Below are positions 46,434 to 58,300 of a stretch of DNA of 62,000 bases, one piece after another (position 1 is the first letter of the stretch; the number at the start of each line of letters is the position of its first letter). Where the stretch lies: positions 153,141,741 to 153,203,740 of the forward strand of contig CM043945.1 of NCBI GenBank assembly GCA_014529385.2. Reading direction: 5' to 3'. Source of the stretch: Adiantum capillus-veneris (Eukaryota; Streptophyta; Polypodiopsida; Polypodiales; Pteridaceae). The notes under the pieces were generated by a model, which saw only the letters and a list, made by a program, of their open reading frames with translations, was not told where the DNA came from and made no database searches. Position numbers and translations under genes: made by a program.

Positions 46434-49047
46434 TCAAAGTGAAGCATTAATCTCCATCTGTGGTTGAGCAGCATTGTTGTTTGATCTCATCCATTGTAAT
46501 TGCCTCCTATAGAACCAATTGAATAATTCCTTTAGTGCATTGCTCCTTCTTTGTCCCCCTCCCTTTCTCATACATTTGAAAAAAGAAGTCCTCGCTTAAT
46601 AGTGAGATTTTTCCATTCCCTGAGTATTCCATGTTGCAAGGGGTCCTTGTTTTGCAAAATATGGTCCATGCAGGTACAAAATATGCTAAAAATAAAAAAA
46701 ATTTAGTTGAACTCAATAGGATGCAATGTAAAATACTATCCAGATGTTAGAAAGTAACTGAATACTCACCAAGTAATATGTGATGTCTTTTCCTCCCCAA
46801 GCATCTGTAATAGCAATTATTAAAAGCTTTTTTGTCTTTTTAAAGTCATCTGCATAAGTAGCATAGCTAACTTGTTGTCTCAAAAATTTCAAAAAATTAT
46901 GGAGCTTCTTCCACACTTCCATGCGTTTGTTGGCTACATCTGGTCTATTTTTGACATTGGTTGTTATTACACAAAGATCCTTCCAACAATTTCACATAGC
47001 ATCAACTTGTTTGTTGTCATGGTTACTCAAAAATATTCTGGCTTTTGCTCCACCCATTGAAACATCTTACAAAACATCACCCGTTCCTTTTGAAAGAGTA
47101 GGATCTTTTTTTAGATGCACTTGACCACGATGAAAACCCATTTGAGAGAGCAATGCCTCGCATTTTTCTATGCACTCGTCTGCAAGTTTACTTGGCTTAA
47201 CAGAATATGCATAATCAAGATGGAGTCAACAATTTCCAAGATCAATTTTGTTGTCATGTACAAAATATTCTTTTGATTCCATCATGAAACATAGTTACGA
47301 ACATCACCTTTTTGAGGTGGTTTTTTTTTGAGCACTTGTTCCACGATGAAAACATTTGGAGGCACCTCCCTATACACCAACTGCATTTATGGCTTAACAG
47401 AAATGCATAATCAAGATGGATCGAAGCAATTTGTCCAAGATTCTAATCTCTGCATGCATTGTACATATATGTACATTTTTTAAATCTATTCTTAGAATTG
47501 GATTCCGAATCATAGAAGACATAGTGTAGCCGATGACATTCACACTATTTCTCGATGGTGGTTTTCCAACCTCGTATTCTGCAAGCCATCCTTTTGTTCC
47601 AGTGCTTGCCATGCAATATAGACATGGATACTTGGCATTGGCACCTCCATATACACCAAACATGCACTTTAATGCTTTTAGGTCGGCACTCAAGTGCCAT
47701 TCTACAAAAAAGTCACCCATGCCATCTACATAGAGGTTTTCACCTACATTTTGGTCCTATATAACAGAAGAGATATTGGTCTGCAAAAAGAGCCATTTCA
47801 ATGTATCGTGATTTTCTACTGGTATTTGAGCTGCTCCGATCCACGAAAGCTCCATTTTTTATTCAGTTTTGTGGTATGGGGAATCAAGCTTACCCTGGCT
47901 ATAGTCCAATGCTCTATTCATTAGGGATATGGATACTCTTTCCATTTTTTGACATTTATGAATTTGAGCTTCATCCAATTTCATAACAATTATAAGTTTT
48001 CCTTCACAATCTACTTCTTGCATATTATATTATTCACCATAGCAGATTGAACATTTTTTATACTCATCCAAATGTTATTAAAAACATTATACTCAAAAGA
48101 AGTTTTTTTTCTGTTTTTCACATGGCATCATTCCTTCTATATGATAGTACTCTCCAAAATGTTTGGGTATTTCTTCGTTTAACAAAGTCCTAACTTTCCC
48201 AACATTGTGAGGCCTAGGCAACCCAAAAGCTTTAATCTTGTAATACTTTAAAACCTGAAACCAGGTTTTAGAGATGGCCCTGTAACCCCTTCTACTCACC
48301 CCCACTGTGTCACAAACTTCTTGCATTTGAGAAGGTTGGACTAGTAAACCCATATCTTTCAGTAAATTTTGAAATACCAATTTCTTCTAAGTTTGATTTT
48401 CATGAAGTTTCAAAATTTTCAAAATATCACTTTTGTTCATTACCTCATTCAAAAATCTCACCCTTTCTTGAACATTGGACATATCAAATCCTAAAAGACT
48501 AGTCACATGTTTTCTAGTAATCTTTAATCTTTTTTTTTCTTTTTCCAGAACCTTCTGTGAAGTTTACTACATCTCTCATTCATTTTACTCGTGCTCTTAA
48601 TCCTATTGGAGTTTCTTTTAAAGTATGAAGCTGGTAATTTTCTTGTTTTAGAGATGCTATTTGGTTTTCAAGTTCTAAAATTCTTGTTGCATTTGAAGAC
48701 AAAACAGTTTTGAGATATTGAATGTAATGTGTATGATCAATGTGTAAATGATATAGTCTACAACTATATCCTAGTAAGCCATCAACCCCATCACCAACAA
48801 ATCTCATCAAATCATGAGGTGTGTGAAAAGATGGATACTTTCCAGTGCTAGGATCCGGTGGATACAAGCTCCCATCTGTCTATATATCAATGTGTTTCTT
48901 TCCCTTGTTGTTGCAAACTTGTTGTGCTTCATTTGTTGCAGTTGTAACTAATCTTTGATAAACACTCCGGGTAGTAGCATATTCTTGGCTTAGCTTAATG
49001 TTCAAGTGAAACTTGCGGTTATCACTAATGGAAGATGTATTACTCAT
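46434..49047 (-). pseudogene. Transposase-like protein, copy 3 (most complete)
   Basis: The ATG at 49047 gives MSNTSSISDNRKFHLN, a TAG at about 48881, then PSFHTPHDLMRFVGDG, a coiled coil (RILELENQIASLKQENYQL), a basic region KKKKKRLKITRKHVTS, and GVSRRGYRAISKTWF with LNEEIPKHFGEYYH (48380-48093). After broken sequence: FFVEWHLSADLKALKCMFGV, ANAKYPCLYCM, NVHICTMHAEIRILDKLL (47720-47394). Then LDYAYSVKPSKLADECIE, a stretch ending WGGKDITYYLVS (about 46760), and HGPYFAKQG, TQGMEKSHY, stop, ARTSFF, to a stop at 46434. All shared motifs are in the order seen in copies 1 and 2. Acidic residues such as the Asp of SADLK are candidates for a DDE-type site, not proven. Numerous stops and frameshifts. 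Confidence 0.65.
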
Positions 49048-49390
49048 TGTAAGTAATGAATACACAGAAAGGATAATGGAAATAACGTAGTAGCAGAACA
49101 AGGTGCATCAGAGAAGAAGAGATAAAGCTCGCAAAATGTGAGAGAAAAAAGAGAGATACAAAAGTGGAAACAACTATTCGCCCGCCAAGTGAAGTAAATG
49201 AAATTTTTTTTCGAGGTGATCGGCAAAGGAATGTGAAGAAAATGACATCTTTTTGAATATTTAGAGATATGTACCTAGATACGCTTTAGATTGCGTAGAT
49301 ATGCTTTAAATGACCAAAACGGACAAATTTGGAGCCGTTTTGACCATAAACGGCTCTGCTAATTAGTAAGTTAACCAATTCCTTACACAG

Positions 49391-49426
49391 CCTTTTTTGA
49401 GTCGTTTTTGGCCCTAATGGTAGTCC
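49391..49426 (-). repeat. Right terminal inverted repeat of transposon copy 3
   Basis: The reverse complement reads GGACTAC then CATTAGGGCCAAAAACGACT and CAAAAAAGG, matching the left end apart from the short 4-bp gap and one base. Confidence 0.85.
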
Positions 49427-49762
49427 AAAAATGTGCAAACCCTCTTTGCACATCTCACCATCCAAAATGCCAACCTCAAATTCACTTTTTTTCTTACTAG
49501 TGGTCTATCAGCCGATCCGACCTCCACCACTATCATACGAATTTGGCACATATTGTGGATCTGGAAACCCCCCTCTTTCCCTTTCCCCCCTTCATGCTTG
49601 ATTCAACTAATTAAATTAGATGTCTTGTAAGACCCTTTGCTTTTTTTGGCCTGCTAAAGGCCTTAGTGCACTATGGGTGAAGGTAGTTCAATTTTCATTG
49701 TTTGACAAGTATCCCAAGGAGGCTTAAAAGTCTTGTGAATGAAAAGAAATCATGGTCTTTTA
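49427..49762. other. Flank between transposon copy 3 and repeat A
   Basis: No gene or repeat recognised in this stretch. Confidence 0.4.
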
Positions 49763-50253
49763 AAATGCTAATTTTCTAAAGTTGCATTCAATTTTTTGGA
49801 TTAAAAGTTGTATGCATAGGAGTTTGATCCCATGATGTAAAGTATTGATAAAGGGTCCTTCGATTTGAGTACTTCATAAAGATTTATTTCACTAAATTTT
49901 TTTATTAATTTTTATGCTTATTAAATTTATATTTTCTTGTGAAAAAAGCACTAGAATAATTTTTTGTTTTACTTTATCATTTTATTGTTTTTATTTTACT
50001 TGCTTCTCATTTTATTTTGTTTCAAAATATTGATGTGTAATGTGCACCTTTCACATTATTTAAGTGGGGCCTTTTATAATATACAAACCATTTGTGATTA
50101 TATATGTAAAAAGGATCAAAAGATAAAAGGTTATATTAATTAACTAGATACCCCCACCTCCAAAGGCTCAACCCTCCGAGGTTGCCCTCAATTCCCACAA
50201 CGCGACAGGGAGAGGCATCTGCAATTGCTCATGTGCGCACACACACACACACA

Positions 50254-50321
<68 letters not shown>

Positions 50322-50477
50322 ATCTGTCCATGAGGCGAGACACAGAGACAGAAAGCCCTATGGGTTGCAGACGTTGTGAGAGAGAGAGAGAGAGCTCCAC
50401 ATGATTTTCCTCGCCTCAACTCTTAAGTCACTTGATCTATCGCTAGCTCATGCTTTCTTTTGGAGAAGACCAACAGA

Positions 50478-50522
<45 letters not shown>

Positions 50523-51221
50523 TTAGGATTCCTTTTAATTTTAGAATGGAGCAGATACAAAATCTGATGAAGAATCTTTGATTTATCCTTTTTTAACTGT
50601 GTTGCACACATAACACACATAATAGATAATAGAATTTATATTAAAACACGATAAAAATTTCATGTGATTGTGGACACATATTAAAAATTCCTCTCCCTCT
50701 TCTCCTATTAACTTAGCAGGCCTTCATGCCTCGTCACCTTGTTTTAAATTGAATGTTTTGCAAGGAACCTTCATTTTTTTATTACATTAGATGTTTTGTT
50801 AAGGTTTCCTTTAAGAAAAGCAATCTGATACGTGAAAGCTCTCTCCATGCTTGAAACTTTCAAGGTCCATAGAGAAATATTAGAGATAGAGATGTGTATT
50901 TATACAACCATATCTTTGTATAATTATTTTCTTATTTATGTATCCATGTTTATATGCACATATACTACCCATTCTTTCTGCATGACAATGCGTTGTAGCC
51001 TCTCCTCATGTCTGTGTGCCACTATGATGAGCCACAGTCATAAAACAAATATGGAGATGGAGATCGAGAAAGCTTTTAAGGGAACATTTATATAGATTTT
51101 TACTTGGAATAGCCCAAAAATTCAAAAAAGCTCCTTCAAAAAGCTCCCTCGTGGAGAGAGCTTTAGGAGGGAGCTTTCTCCCTTCTCTCTCTCTCTCCTC
51201 TCTATATAAATATATATATTT

Positions 51222-51254
<33 letters not shown>

Positions 51255-51282
51255 ATAATATATTATGTATGTATGTATGTAT
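49763..51282. repeat. Dispersed repeat A, copy 2, cut by the gypsy element
   Basis: Aligns with 27257 onward, with an extra roughly 80-bp segment near 50390-50476. It stops in the (TGTA)n block where the gypsy LTR begins; the remainder would lie beyond the window's right edge. Confidence 0.85.
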
Positions 51283-53642
51283 TGATAGCCCATTTTTCAG
51301 CTCTCTGTAATTGCCATAGTGAGTTATCTCAACCTATCAAATCACTCAAACACTGTGGTTACCCTCACCTTTCACTGTATATAGGTGCGTGTGAGGTAGG
51401 GGACTTTTCCCATATCTCCTTACTGAAATAAAAAACCCTCAATTAGCTAGGCATTGGGCTAGTTGAGCCAAAAAAAAATAAAAAATAAAAAATATAAGTA
51501 TATTATGGCCCATGCGTATGTAAATATTTCTTGTATATAGGGCCTAAATAAAAGATTTTTTCATAATTATTTTGGTTTATTTAAATATTTTTACCTAGTT
51601 GTGTGTTATTTATCTCTGTCATTGCCTCACCATTACCACAATTTTTCTTACCATTTTTCATACTCTTTATTCCATATAGAAATATTTTCATGTAAGCTTC
51701 TCTTATATTTGGTGTAACTCCACCCCAACAAAAATCCAAAAAAACTAGTTTTATTTATGTGTATATTTTTTCACTATTGTAATTTTTCCCTTCTACATCT
51801 ATTTTGTTTTTTTTCTAAAACATTAGAACACCAAAAATATTTATCTTTTTATGGTAGCCTCATAATGAGAGATATTTCTTTTGACCCCTTTATATTTTTT
51901 CCACTTATATTATTTATATTTGACATGTACATATTTTTTAGACCCCTCAATATTTGATTTTCTTAGTTTACTGTTCACTTATATCATGATCTCAACAATA
52001 TCTTCAATTATAGACTACCAAATAAGGTCAAGGGTAGTGGCATGCATACATGCACTATGGAGGGCTCACTCTTGGAGTATTCAAAAGAATAATCCAAACA
52101 AGGACCCCACAAGGACCTTGTGCAGTGGAAAAAAACGGTCGTTTTGCTGAATTTTTAAAGTTCACTTGCTCTCCGAATTTGAAAACGTGATACAAATAAA
52201 AGTTGTATCTTGTGGGTGAACTTTTGCCTCAAATTTTTCATATTTTTTTTGAGCACGAGATATGAGGTATGATTTTATTAGTGGACACCATTTTTTCCCA
52301 TGCTATGCAGCCACACTCTCTCTTCCACTTTATCATTTTCCTCTTTCACACACACTTCTCCACTCATCATCCCCACCTCTCTCACCACTCCTCTCTGCAC
52401 CCTACTCACCTTCTCCTCACCTTGAAGAATAAGAGAAACCATGGTGAACTCATACCTCCCACACACAATTCCATTCCAAATTGACCACCTAGTCTCATTT
52501 TCCTCCTCCAAATTTACCCATATCTATCAAAAAAACCACAAAATTCAGCCTCTTCTCTTAAAAACAGCATCATGATGGTCGATTACTCAGCTTCAATTAC
52601 CTTGTCTCTCAAGGAAGGTCAAGAGTGAGAAAAAATGTACCGTCAAAGCTAGTGGACCGTCAACAAGCGTCAAAATTGGCCCTACTCAAGACACTTGGAG
52701 CATCAACCTTGTAAGAAATCCACCTTTTCTTACCTCTTAAGAGTTTTCTCCTTATTTGTATCCTACATGGATACTCCCATTGTAAATATCCAATTCCATT
52801 TGTAAATTAATACTAACTCTACGAACACTAACCCACTATGAAAAGTCCCTATCACCTCCATTTCTCTCCTCTCTCTTTCCCCACCAACTTCTTGATAATT
52901 CCAAGCAAAAGAAATTAGATAAATTGCTGAAAATCTAACCCAACCATGGTTAGAGGAGTAACCCTAGCCTTCAAAATTTCTATAAAAGGAGGGCGTAGCT
53001 AGCACAAAAATGGGGGAGAAGAAAGACACTATGCTATAGCTTGAGAAGCCAAGCTCAACCTCTTGAGAAGGAGCTCTTGAGTGAATCTCATTGGCATTAG
53101 GCATATGTATGTGTTGTATTAGGGTGATTAGCAAGGGAACTCTATGCCATTTTAAGAGAGAGTGATCTTTAAATTGAGATAGGAAATCTATCATTTCTCT
53201 ACTAGTGTAAGCCCAACATTTGCTGAATCAAGGAGGGTGAATTTGGACTAAGCATGGATACCTTGTCTCCCTTCCAACGTGAAGGCATGGACAATAATGA
53301 TGTGTAAGTGTCTTGGTATTTTATTTAAGTTCTTGATAGCTTGTTTCCGGGTATTGTTATCAATTTAGCCATAAATCCCATAGGCTGTAAGAGGGCGACA
53401 GGGTGGAGAGGACTCCCCTGGCCTTAAGACAGTGATTGGGGTGGCTTTTTCCTTGTGATGTTTTGTGGTGTAATTTACTCAGGCTATGTTGAACAAATAC
53501 TAATCTCACTTTGATTGGTCATGACAGATTTGTAAGAAGGCATTAGTGCAACAAGCACCCCCTTCCCCCTTCTCTCTCTTCTTACATATATATATTTATG
53601 TTTGCTTGATCATTAACGATACACTTCAAAGCAGCCGGAGCA

Positions 53643-53688
<46 letters not shown>

Positions 53689-53900
53689 TTTTAGTGTGTG
53701 AGAGTGTTCCATTGGTGTTAGGGTTAGTGTAATTCCTTGCTTGTTTGTGGGTTGCTCTAACGATTCTCTTGTTCGTCCTAGTTCGTTCTTAAACTAGGTG
53801 GTGCCCCTTGTGTAGTTGGGATTTGGCTGGGGGTTTTCAGCCCTGGACCGCTTAATTCGGAGGAGATTTGTATGGTCCTTTAGCATTCAAGTAGCTTGCA
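51283..53900 (+). repeat. 5' LTR of the gypsy element (3' limit estimated)
   Basis: 51283 to about 52580 aligns directly with the 3' LTR (60686-62000). Beyond that the partner is outside the window. The end near 53.9 kb is estimated from the solo LTR at 19480, which has the same (CT)n - 91 nt - CCTAG..CTAGG - TGGTGCCCC layout about 100 nt before its end. (CT)n is at 53646-53685, the stem at 53777-53798. The primer site was not identified. Confidence 0.65.
52981..52988 (+). promoter_or_regulatory. TATA box of the gypsy LTR
   Basis: TATAAAAG followed by GAGGGCG, about 1.7 kb into the LTR; likely sets the U3/R boundary some 30 nt downstream. Confidence 0.55.
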
Positions 53901-54362
53901 TGAATCATGAGAATAAACCCATTCGGCAAAATACCTTTTATTTTGCCTTCATTAGGTACGAGCGTAAATATGCCTCTCATTAGGTACGGTCTATATTTTT
54001 GTGTTATTTTAAGCATTAGGACATGCATAGACCATGGATAATGGCCCAGGAATAGAGGTTTTTACCTTTCATTTTACTCCACACATTAGAATAAACGTTG
54101 CAATTAGTAGAAAGATCCATTTTCAACAACGAATGGTGTTTATGTTTGGTGCCCAAAGAGTAGGAGAAATTCTTGCATCACCAACCCTGTCATTCTACCT
54201 CTCATCAACTACCACACTTCTTTTGATGTACATGTGTTCATTTTATTTTAAAAATGAAGTGCAGCCCGACAAAATAGTGTGTTTGTTTGTTTTTTCTTTG
54301 TCCAAGTTGCTACAAGAAACAAAAAAACGATCATTTGTTCTAACTGGGAATGTGTGTGCAGT

Positions 54363-54804
54363 GAAAGTTCAATCTTAGAGATCTAGCTCTATTACCAATT
54401 GAGTTGCAGGAGCAAGTAGTAAGGCATCTCCTCATAACAAGAGGGTGGTGAAGTTAAGACGGAAGGTTCTACGCTTGGATTCCATTTTCCTCTTGTTGTT
54501 GGGCACTAAGGAAGACCGCGCATTCATCCAACTAGTGTGTGCCCTAAGATTGGTAAATAGAGTGAAATTTGGCATTTGGCGAGTGCATTTCACCATTGAG
54601 GAAGACTCTTCAGGAAACTTGCGACAGAGTTCATGCTTCATAGACTCACATTTGGTGAATTTTTTCCCTCATTTGCGTCTTATTAATAGTCTTCCTTTCG
54701 CTTTCAACAAAGGAGATAGGGAGCTATTCAGAGCTTGTCTTAATAAAGAGAGCATAGAGAGATTGCAAATTTGTATAAATTTCATCCTTCTCTACTTTCT
54801 ATGA
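54363..54804 (+). pseudogene. Pre-gag accessory ORF, first copy (frameshifted)
   Basis: The start reads KFNLRDLALLPIELQEQVVR in one frame and stops at 54450. The rest is in another frame (54445-54804, GTG codons only at its start): AFIQLVCALRLVNRVKFGIW, FFPHLRLINSLPFAFNKGDR. The same features in the same order occur in the next ORF, so the two are a tandem duplication. The N-terminal LPxELxxxVVRxL pattern loosely resembles an F-box core. Function unknown. Confidence 0.55.
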
Positions 54805-54851
54805 CACTTTGTTCATAGAGACATTGTAAATCTCTTTATGCTTTTGAATGA

Positions 54852-55334
54852 TTTAACCATAATCCTAAGGAGTTTTTGTCCAGGAATTTTGTAGCACAAG
54901 TGGAGTCTTTAAATCTTGCAAACTTGATTGGATTTGATGAGGATGTTCTTTATGAAATTGTGAGAAGGTTGCCTCACTCCGACTGTGTGGAACTCGAAGG
55001 AAAGAATCTCCTAGTCAATTACTACTTTCTCACAGCTTTTGACGAGCATGAAGATCTAGTTTTTATACAAACCGCTTGTGCGTTGGGAATTGTAGAGCAA
55101 GTGCAATTTATCACTTGGGACGTGGTTGCTCTTTTGGATCCAGAAAATGAAGTTCAAGAGATTTCTGTTTATCGCCTTAGCTTTGAAGAATTTCAACCCT
55201 TCTTAGAGCTCATCAATAGTCTACCTTTTTGTTTTGATCAAACAAATCGAGACCTCATTGAAGCTTGGATAGCTGAAGAAGAAAACCTAGAGTGGTATTT
55301 TCTTACTTCTTCATTTGCAGGCGAGTGGTTCTAA
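54852..55334 (+). CDS. Pre-gag accessory ORF, second copy
   Basis: Open from 54852 to a stop at 55332-55334 with no ATG in the readable part (a TTG at 54876 or an upstream splice could start it). Features: LNLANLIGFDEDVLYEIVRR (F-box-like spacing), FIQTACALGIVEQVQFITWD, FLELINSLPFCFDQTNRDLI and an acidic end. It lies 50 bp before gag and in a different position from any usual gypsy gene. Extra ORFs upstream of gag are described for Ogre elements; whether this is homologous cannot be told without a search. No function is assigned. Confidence 0.55.
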   Translation, partial: FNHNPKEFLSRNFVAQVESLNLANLIGFDEDVLYEIVRRLPHSDCVELEGKNLLVNYYFLTAFDEHEDLVFIQTACALGIVEQVQFITWDVVALLDPENEVQEISVYRLSFEEFQPFLELINSLPFCFDQTNRDLIEAWIAEEENLEWYFLTSSFAGEWF

Positions 55335-55383
55335 ATCTCTATTGCATACCTTATTGTAACTCGTGTTGTAATCTTTCATAATA

Positions 55384-58300
55384 ATGGAGAGCCAACGCCA
55401 AATGTCTGGATATCCTCTTTTCTTTGGAGAGCCTGGAGAGGATGCAGAATTATTTTTAGCAAATTTCAAGATGTCTTGCCGTATCAAGAGGATAGTAACC
55501 AATCAAGAACGTGTAGAAATGTTTGAGGTGGTCCTTAGGAAAGATGCTAGTACTTGGTTTGACTCTTTGCCTGAGGAAGTTAAGGGGAATTACACAGAAG
55601 TTTTGAATCGTTTTAAGAGATACTTCTTTGATCCCCAAAACACTCAAAAACTATGGCAAGACATTGTTTCTCATAAGCAAAAAGACTTAGATGACTACTG
55701 CTTGTACAAGCAAGAGTTTCTACGTCTTTGGGCTCTATGGATACGAAATCTTGCTAACCCTGGTGATGGTGCATAATTTTTAAAGAAGGAGAGGTTCATA
55801 GCCGGACTCTTTCCTGACCTTAAGGTAAAAGTTGAGGCGGGTGCACCTGCTACTTTTGATGCAGCGGAAACTAGGGCTGCTGAGAAGTATAGGAAACTCA
55901 AGTGCTTAAGGAGAGAGGTTCCAATAGAAGGTCTTAGACCCAAAGGTAAGTCACAAGCATCAACATCTAGGGAGCTTCCTGAGGTAACGGCTGAAGTAAT
56001 TGAGAAGTTAAATGAATCTTTAAGCAGCCTGTCAATTCACCTTGCACAAGTTGTAGGTCCAAAGGGACAAGCAAAGAAGTCAGAAGAGAGAGAGGCACGA
56101 ACTAGGAGAGTCTTGCAATGTTGGAATTGCGGAGAGTCTGGACATGGGATGTATAATTGTCCTTGGCCCCGTGGAGAGCCAGGGAGACCTAACTTGAATT
56201 ACCCAGTGATGAATGCAGGAGAAGGAGCTGGTCAACAACCAAGGCTTCTACAAAGGCCAAATGGACCAAGACCACCTCCACAAGGGGTAGAAGGAGTTCC
56301 ACCTTTGCCAGATCCAAATGTGCATGTGGTAGAGGTGACAAATTCAAATGAGGTTGACATGGAAGCCAATGGCATTAAAGGTGGCCGAGGGAAAGGTAAA
56401 GAGAAAGAAGGAGTCACATCACAGAGTGACCATGGACAAGGCAAAAAGGCAAAGGAGACCAAGGAAACCAAGAGGACTCGACGTCGTATCAACCTTCAAG
56501 ACTTCCCTCTTGGACATGGTATGGCTCCGTACAACTTGTTGGAAGACATGAGAGGTAAGGGTCCTGATATTTCATGGCCTCAATTTCTTGCATTATGTCC
56601 ACAAGTTAGGAGGGATTTAACAAGGGCAGTTAGCACTAGGAGAAAGGTAAAAGAGAGTGTGCCTGTTGTAAAAATTGCACAAGCTGAAATGAATGAGGAT
56701 ATTACACCGGTGCTAGACTGTTACATCAAAGGAAGATTGGTTAGGAAAGGTCTAGTGGATGGGGGTGCACAAATTTGCATCATGACAGAGGGACTCATGC
56801 AAAGACTAGGCATGCACATCCATGAGACACCTGAAATCAAAGTCAAGATGGCAAACAATAGCAAGGCTAGGTGTGTAGGCATTTGTAAAAATGTCTTTGT
56901 AGAGGCCTTTGGCATTAAGAAAGCGGTGGATTTTTATGTTATGTCGACCAAGGGAAGTGGTTATCCATTTATCCTAGGAAGACCATGGCTAATGAAAATG
57001 CGAGCTTTGCAGGATTGGGAGAGTGGGAAATTAATTTGCAGGAATGACAATCATAAGAAGGTTGTCTTTGACATGAAGGAGCAACGCCAAGAGGAGCTCC
57101 ATGAAGAATCATCTCAAAGTGAGACGGAAGAAGGTTGGGCCGATAGCACTTCAGAAGAAGAAAGTAGCGGCAGCATTACTGAAGAGGAGTCTTCCATCGA
57201 AGTATTGGGGGTAAGGTTTAAGCCAAGCAACCAAGACACCTCTTGTCAAGGTTTGGAGGAGGTAGGTCCTCAAGAGAACGAAGGTGTTCAAGATGAAGGG
57301 ATGTTGGAAGGTATGCTGTCAACAACACTTACAAAGGATGAAAGAGAGGAGTTCAAATGTGTGCTAAGGAAGTTTCCTAGGCTTTTTGCTAAAGACTACA
57401 CTGACGTGCGTGGGGTAGATGTTGTTCAACACAAGATTGAGTTAAAGCCTGAGGCCACACCTAAAGCTCAGAAGCTACGAATGCTAGGAGTTATAAAGGA
57501 ACAGGCTCTACTTAAGGAGGTAAGAAAGCTTCTAGCAGCAGGTTTCATTTATCCAGTGGAGAATTCAAAGTGGGTCTCTCCTGTTGTTGTCACTCCTAAG
57601 AAAAATGGCAAGTGGAGGGTGTGTGTGGATTACCATCCCCTCAATGAGGCAACAAAGAGAGATCACTTTCCCCTCCCATTCCAGGATGAGATACTAAATG
57701 AGGTAGCTGGTCATGAGAAGTACACTGTGTGCGATGGTTACTCAGGTTACTTTCAAATAGGGATTGCATTGGAGGATCAATTGAAAACAACCTTTATCAC
57801 TCCTTGGGGTTGTTATGCTTTTAGAGTCATGCCATTTGGTCTGACAAATGCCCCTGCAACATTCCAACGTTTCATGAATATGGTGTTTCAAGCATTCTTT
57901 GGAAAGTCAATTAGGGTGTTCATTGATGATTTCTGTATTTATAGCTCAAAATCATTGCATCTACAAAGGGTAGAAGAAGGTTTAAAGAAGCTCTACGACA
58001 TGGGAGGTCAACTCAACCCCGACAAGTGCCATATAGGTGAGGATGAAGTAATCTTGCTTGGTCATAAAGTTTCTTACAAAGGCATTGAAGTGGATCCTTC
58101 AAAGGCAAAGGCTCTTATTGAGCTACCATCACCCAAGAGTCTTAAGGAGTTCATCTCATTCATTCAAAAGGTGAAGTATATGTCACGCTTCATTCACTTA
58201 GCCTCGGAGTTACTTCACCCTTTGCAAAAGTTGACACAACAAGTAGAATTTGCATGGTCTGATGAGCTTGAAGAGTACTTTTGTAACATTAAAGCCATTT

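Larger units (their letters stand above)
38222..49426. mobile_element. Multigene DNA transposon, copy 3, with terminal inverted repeats (11.2 kb)
   Basis: The ends are inverted copies of each other (see the two TIR entries). Between them, left to right: gene A (+), Ulp1-like protease (-), H3-like (-), hairpin array, gene D (+), a nested 1,320-bp TIR element, and the transposase-like gene (-). Genes A, D and transposase are homologous to those in copies 1 and 2, whose ends I could not find. Target-site duplication is not evident. Most genes carry stops or frameshifts. Confidence 0.75.

Noticed and set aside
1-49426. Endogenous giant-virus insertion, because of histone-like and protease genes together
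   Set aside because: Genes have spliceosomal introns, a transposase-like gene recurs in each copy and TIRs bound copy 3. No viral core gene was seen.
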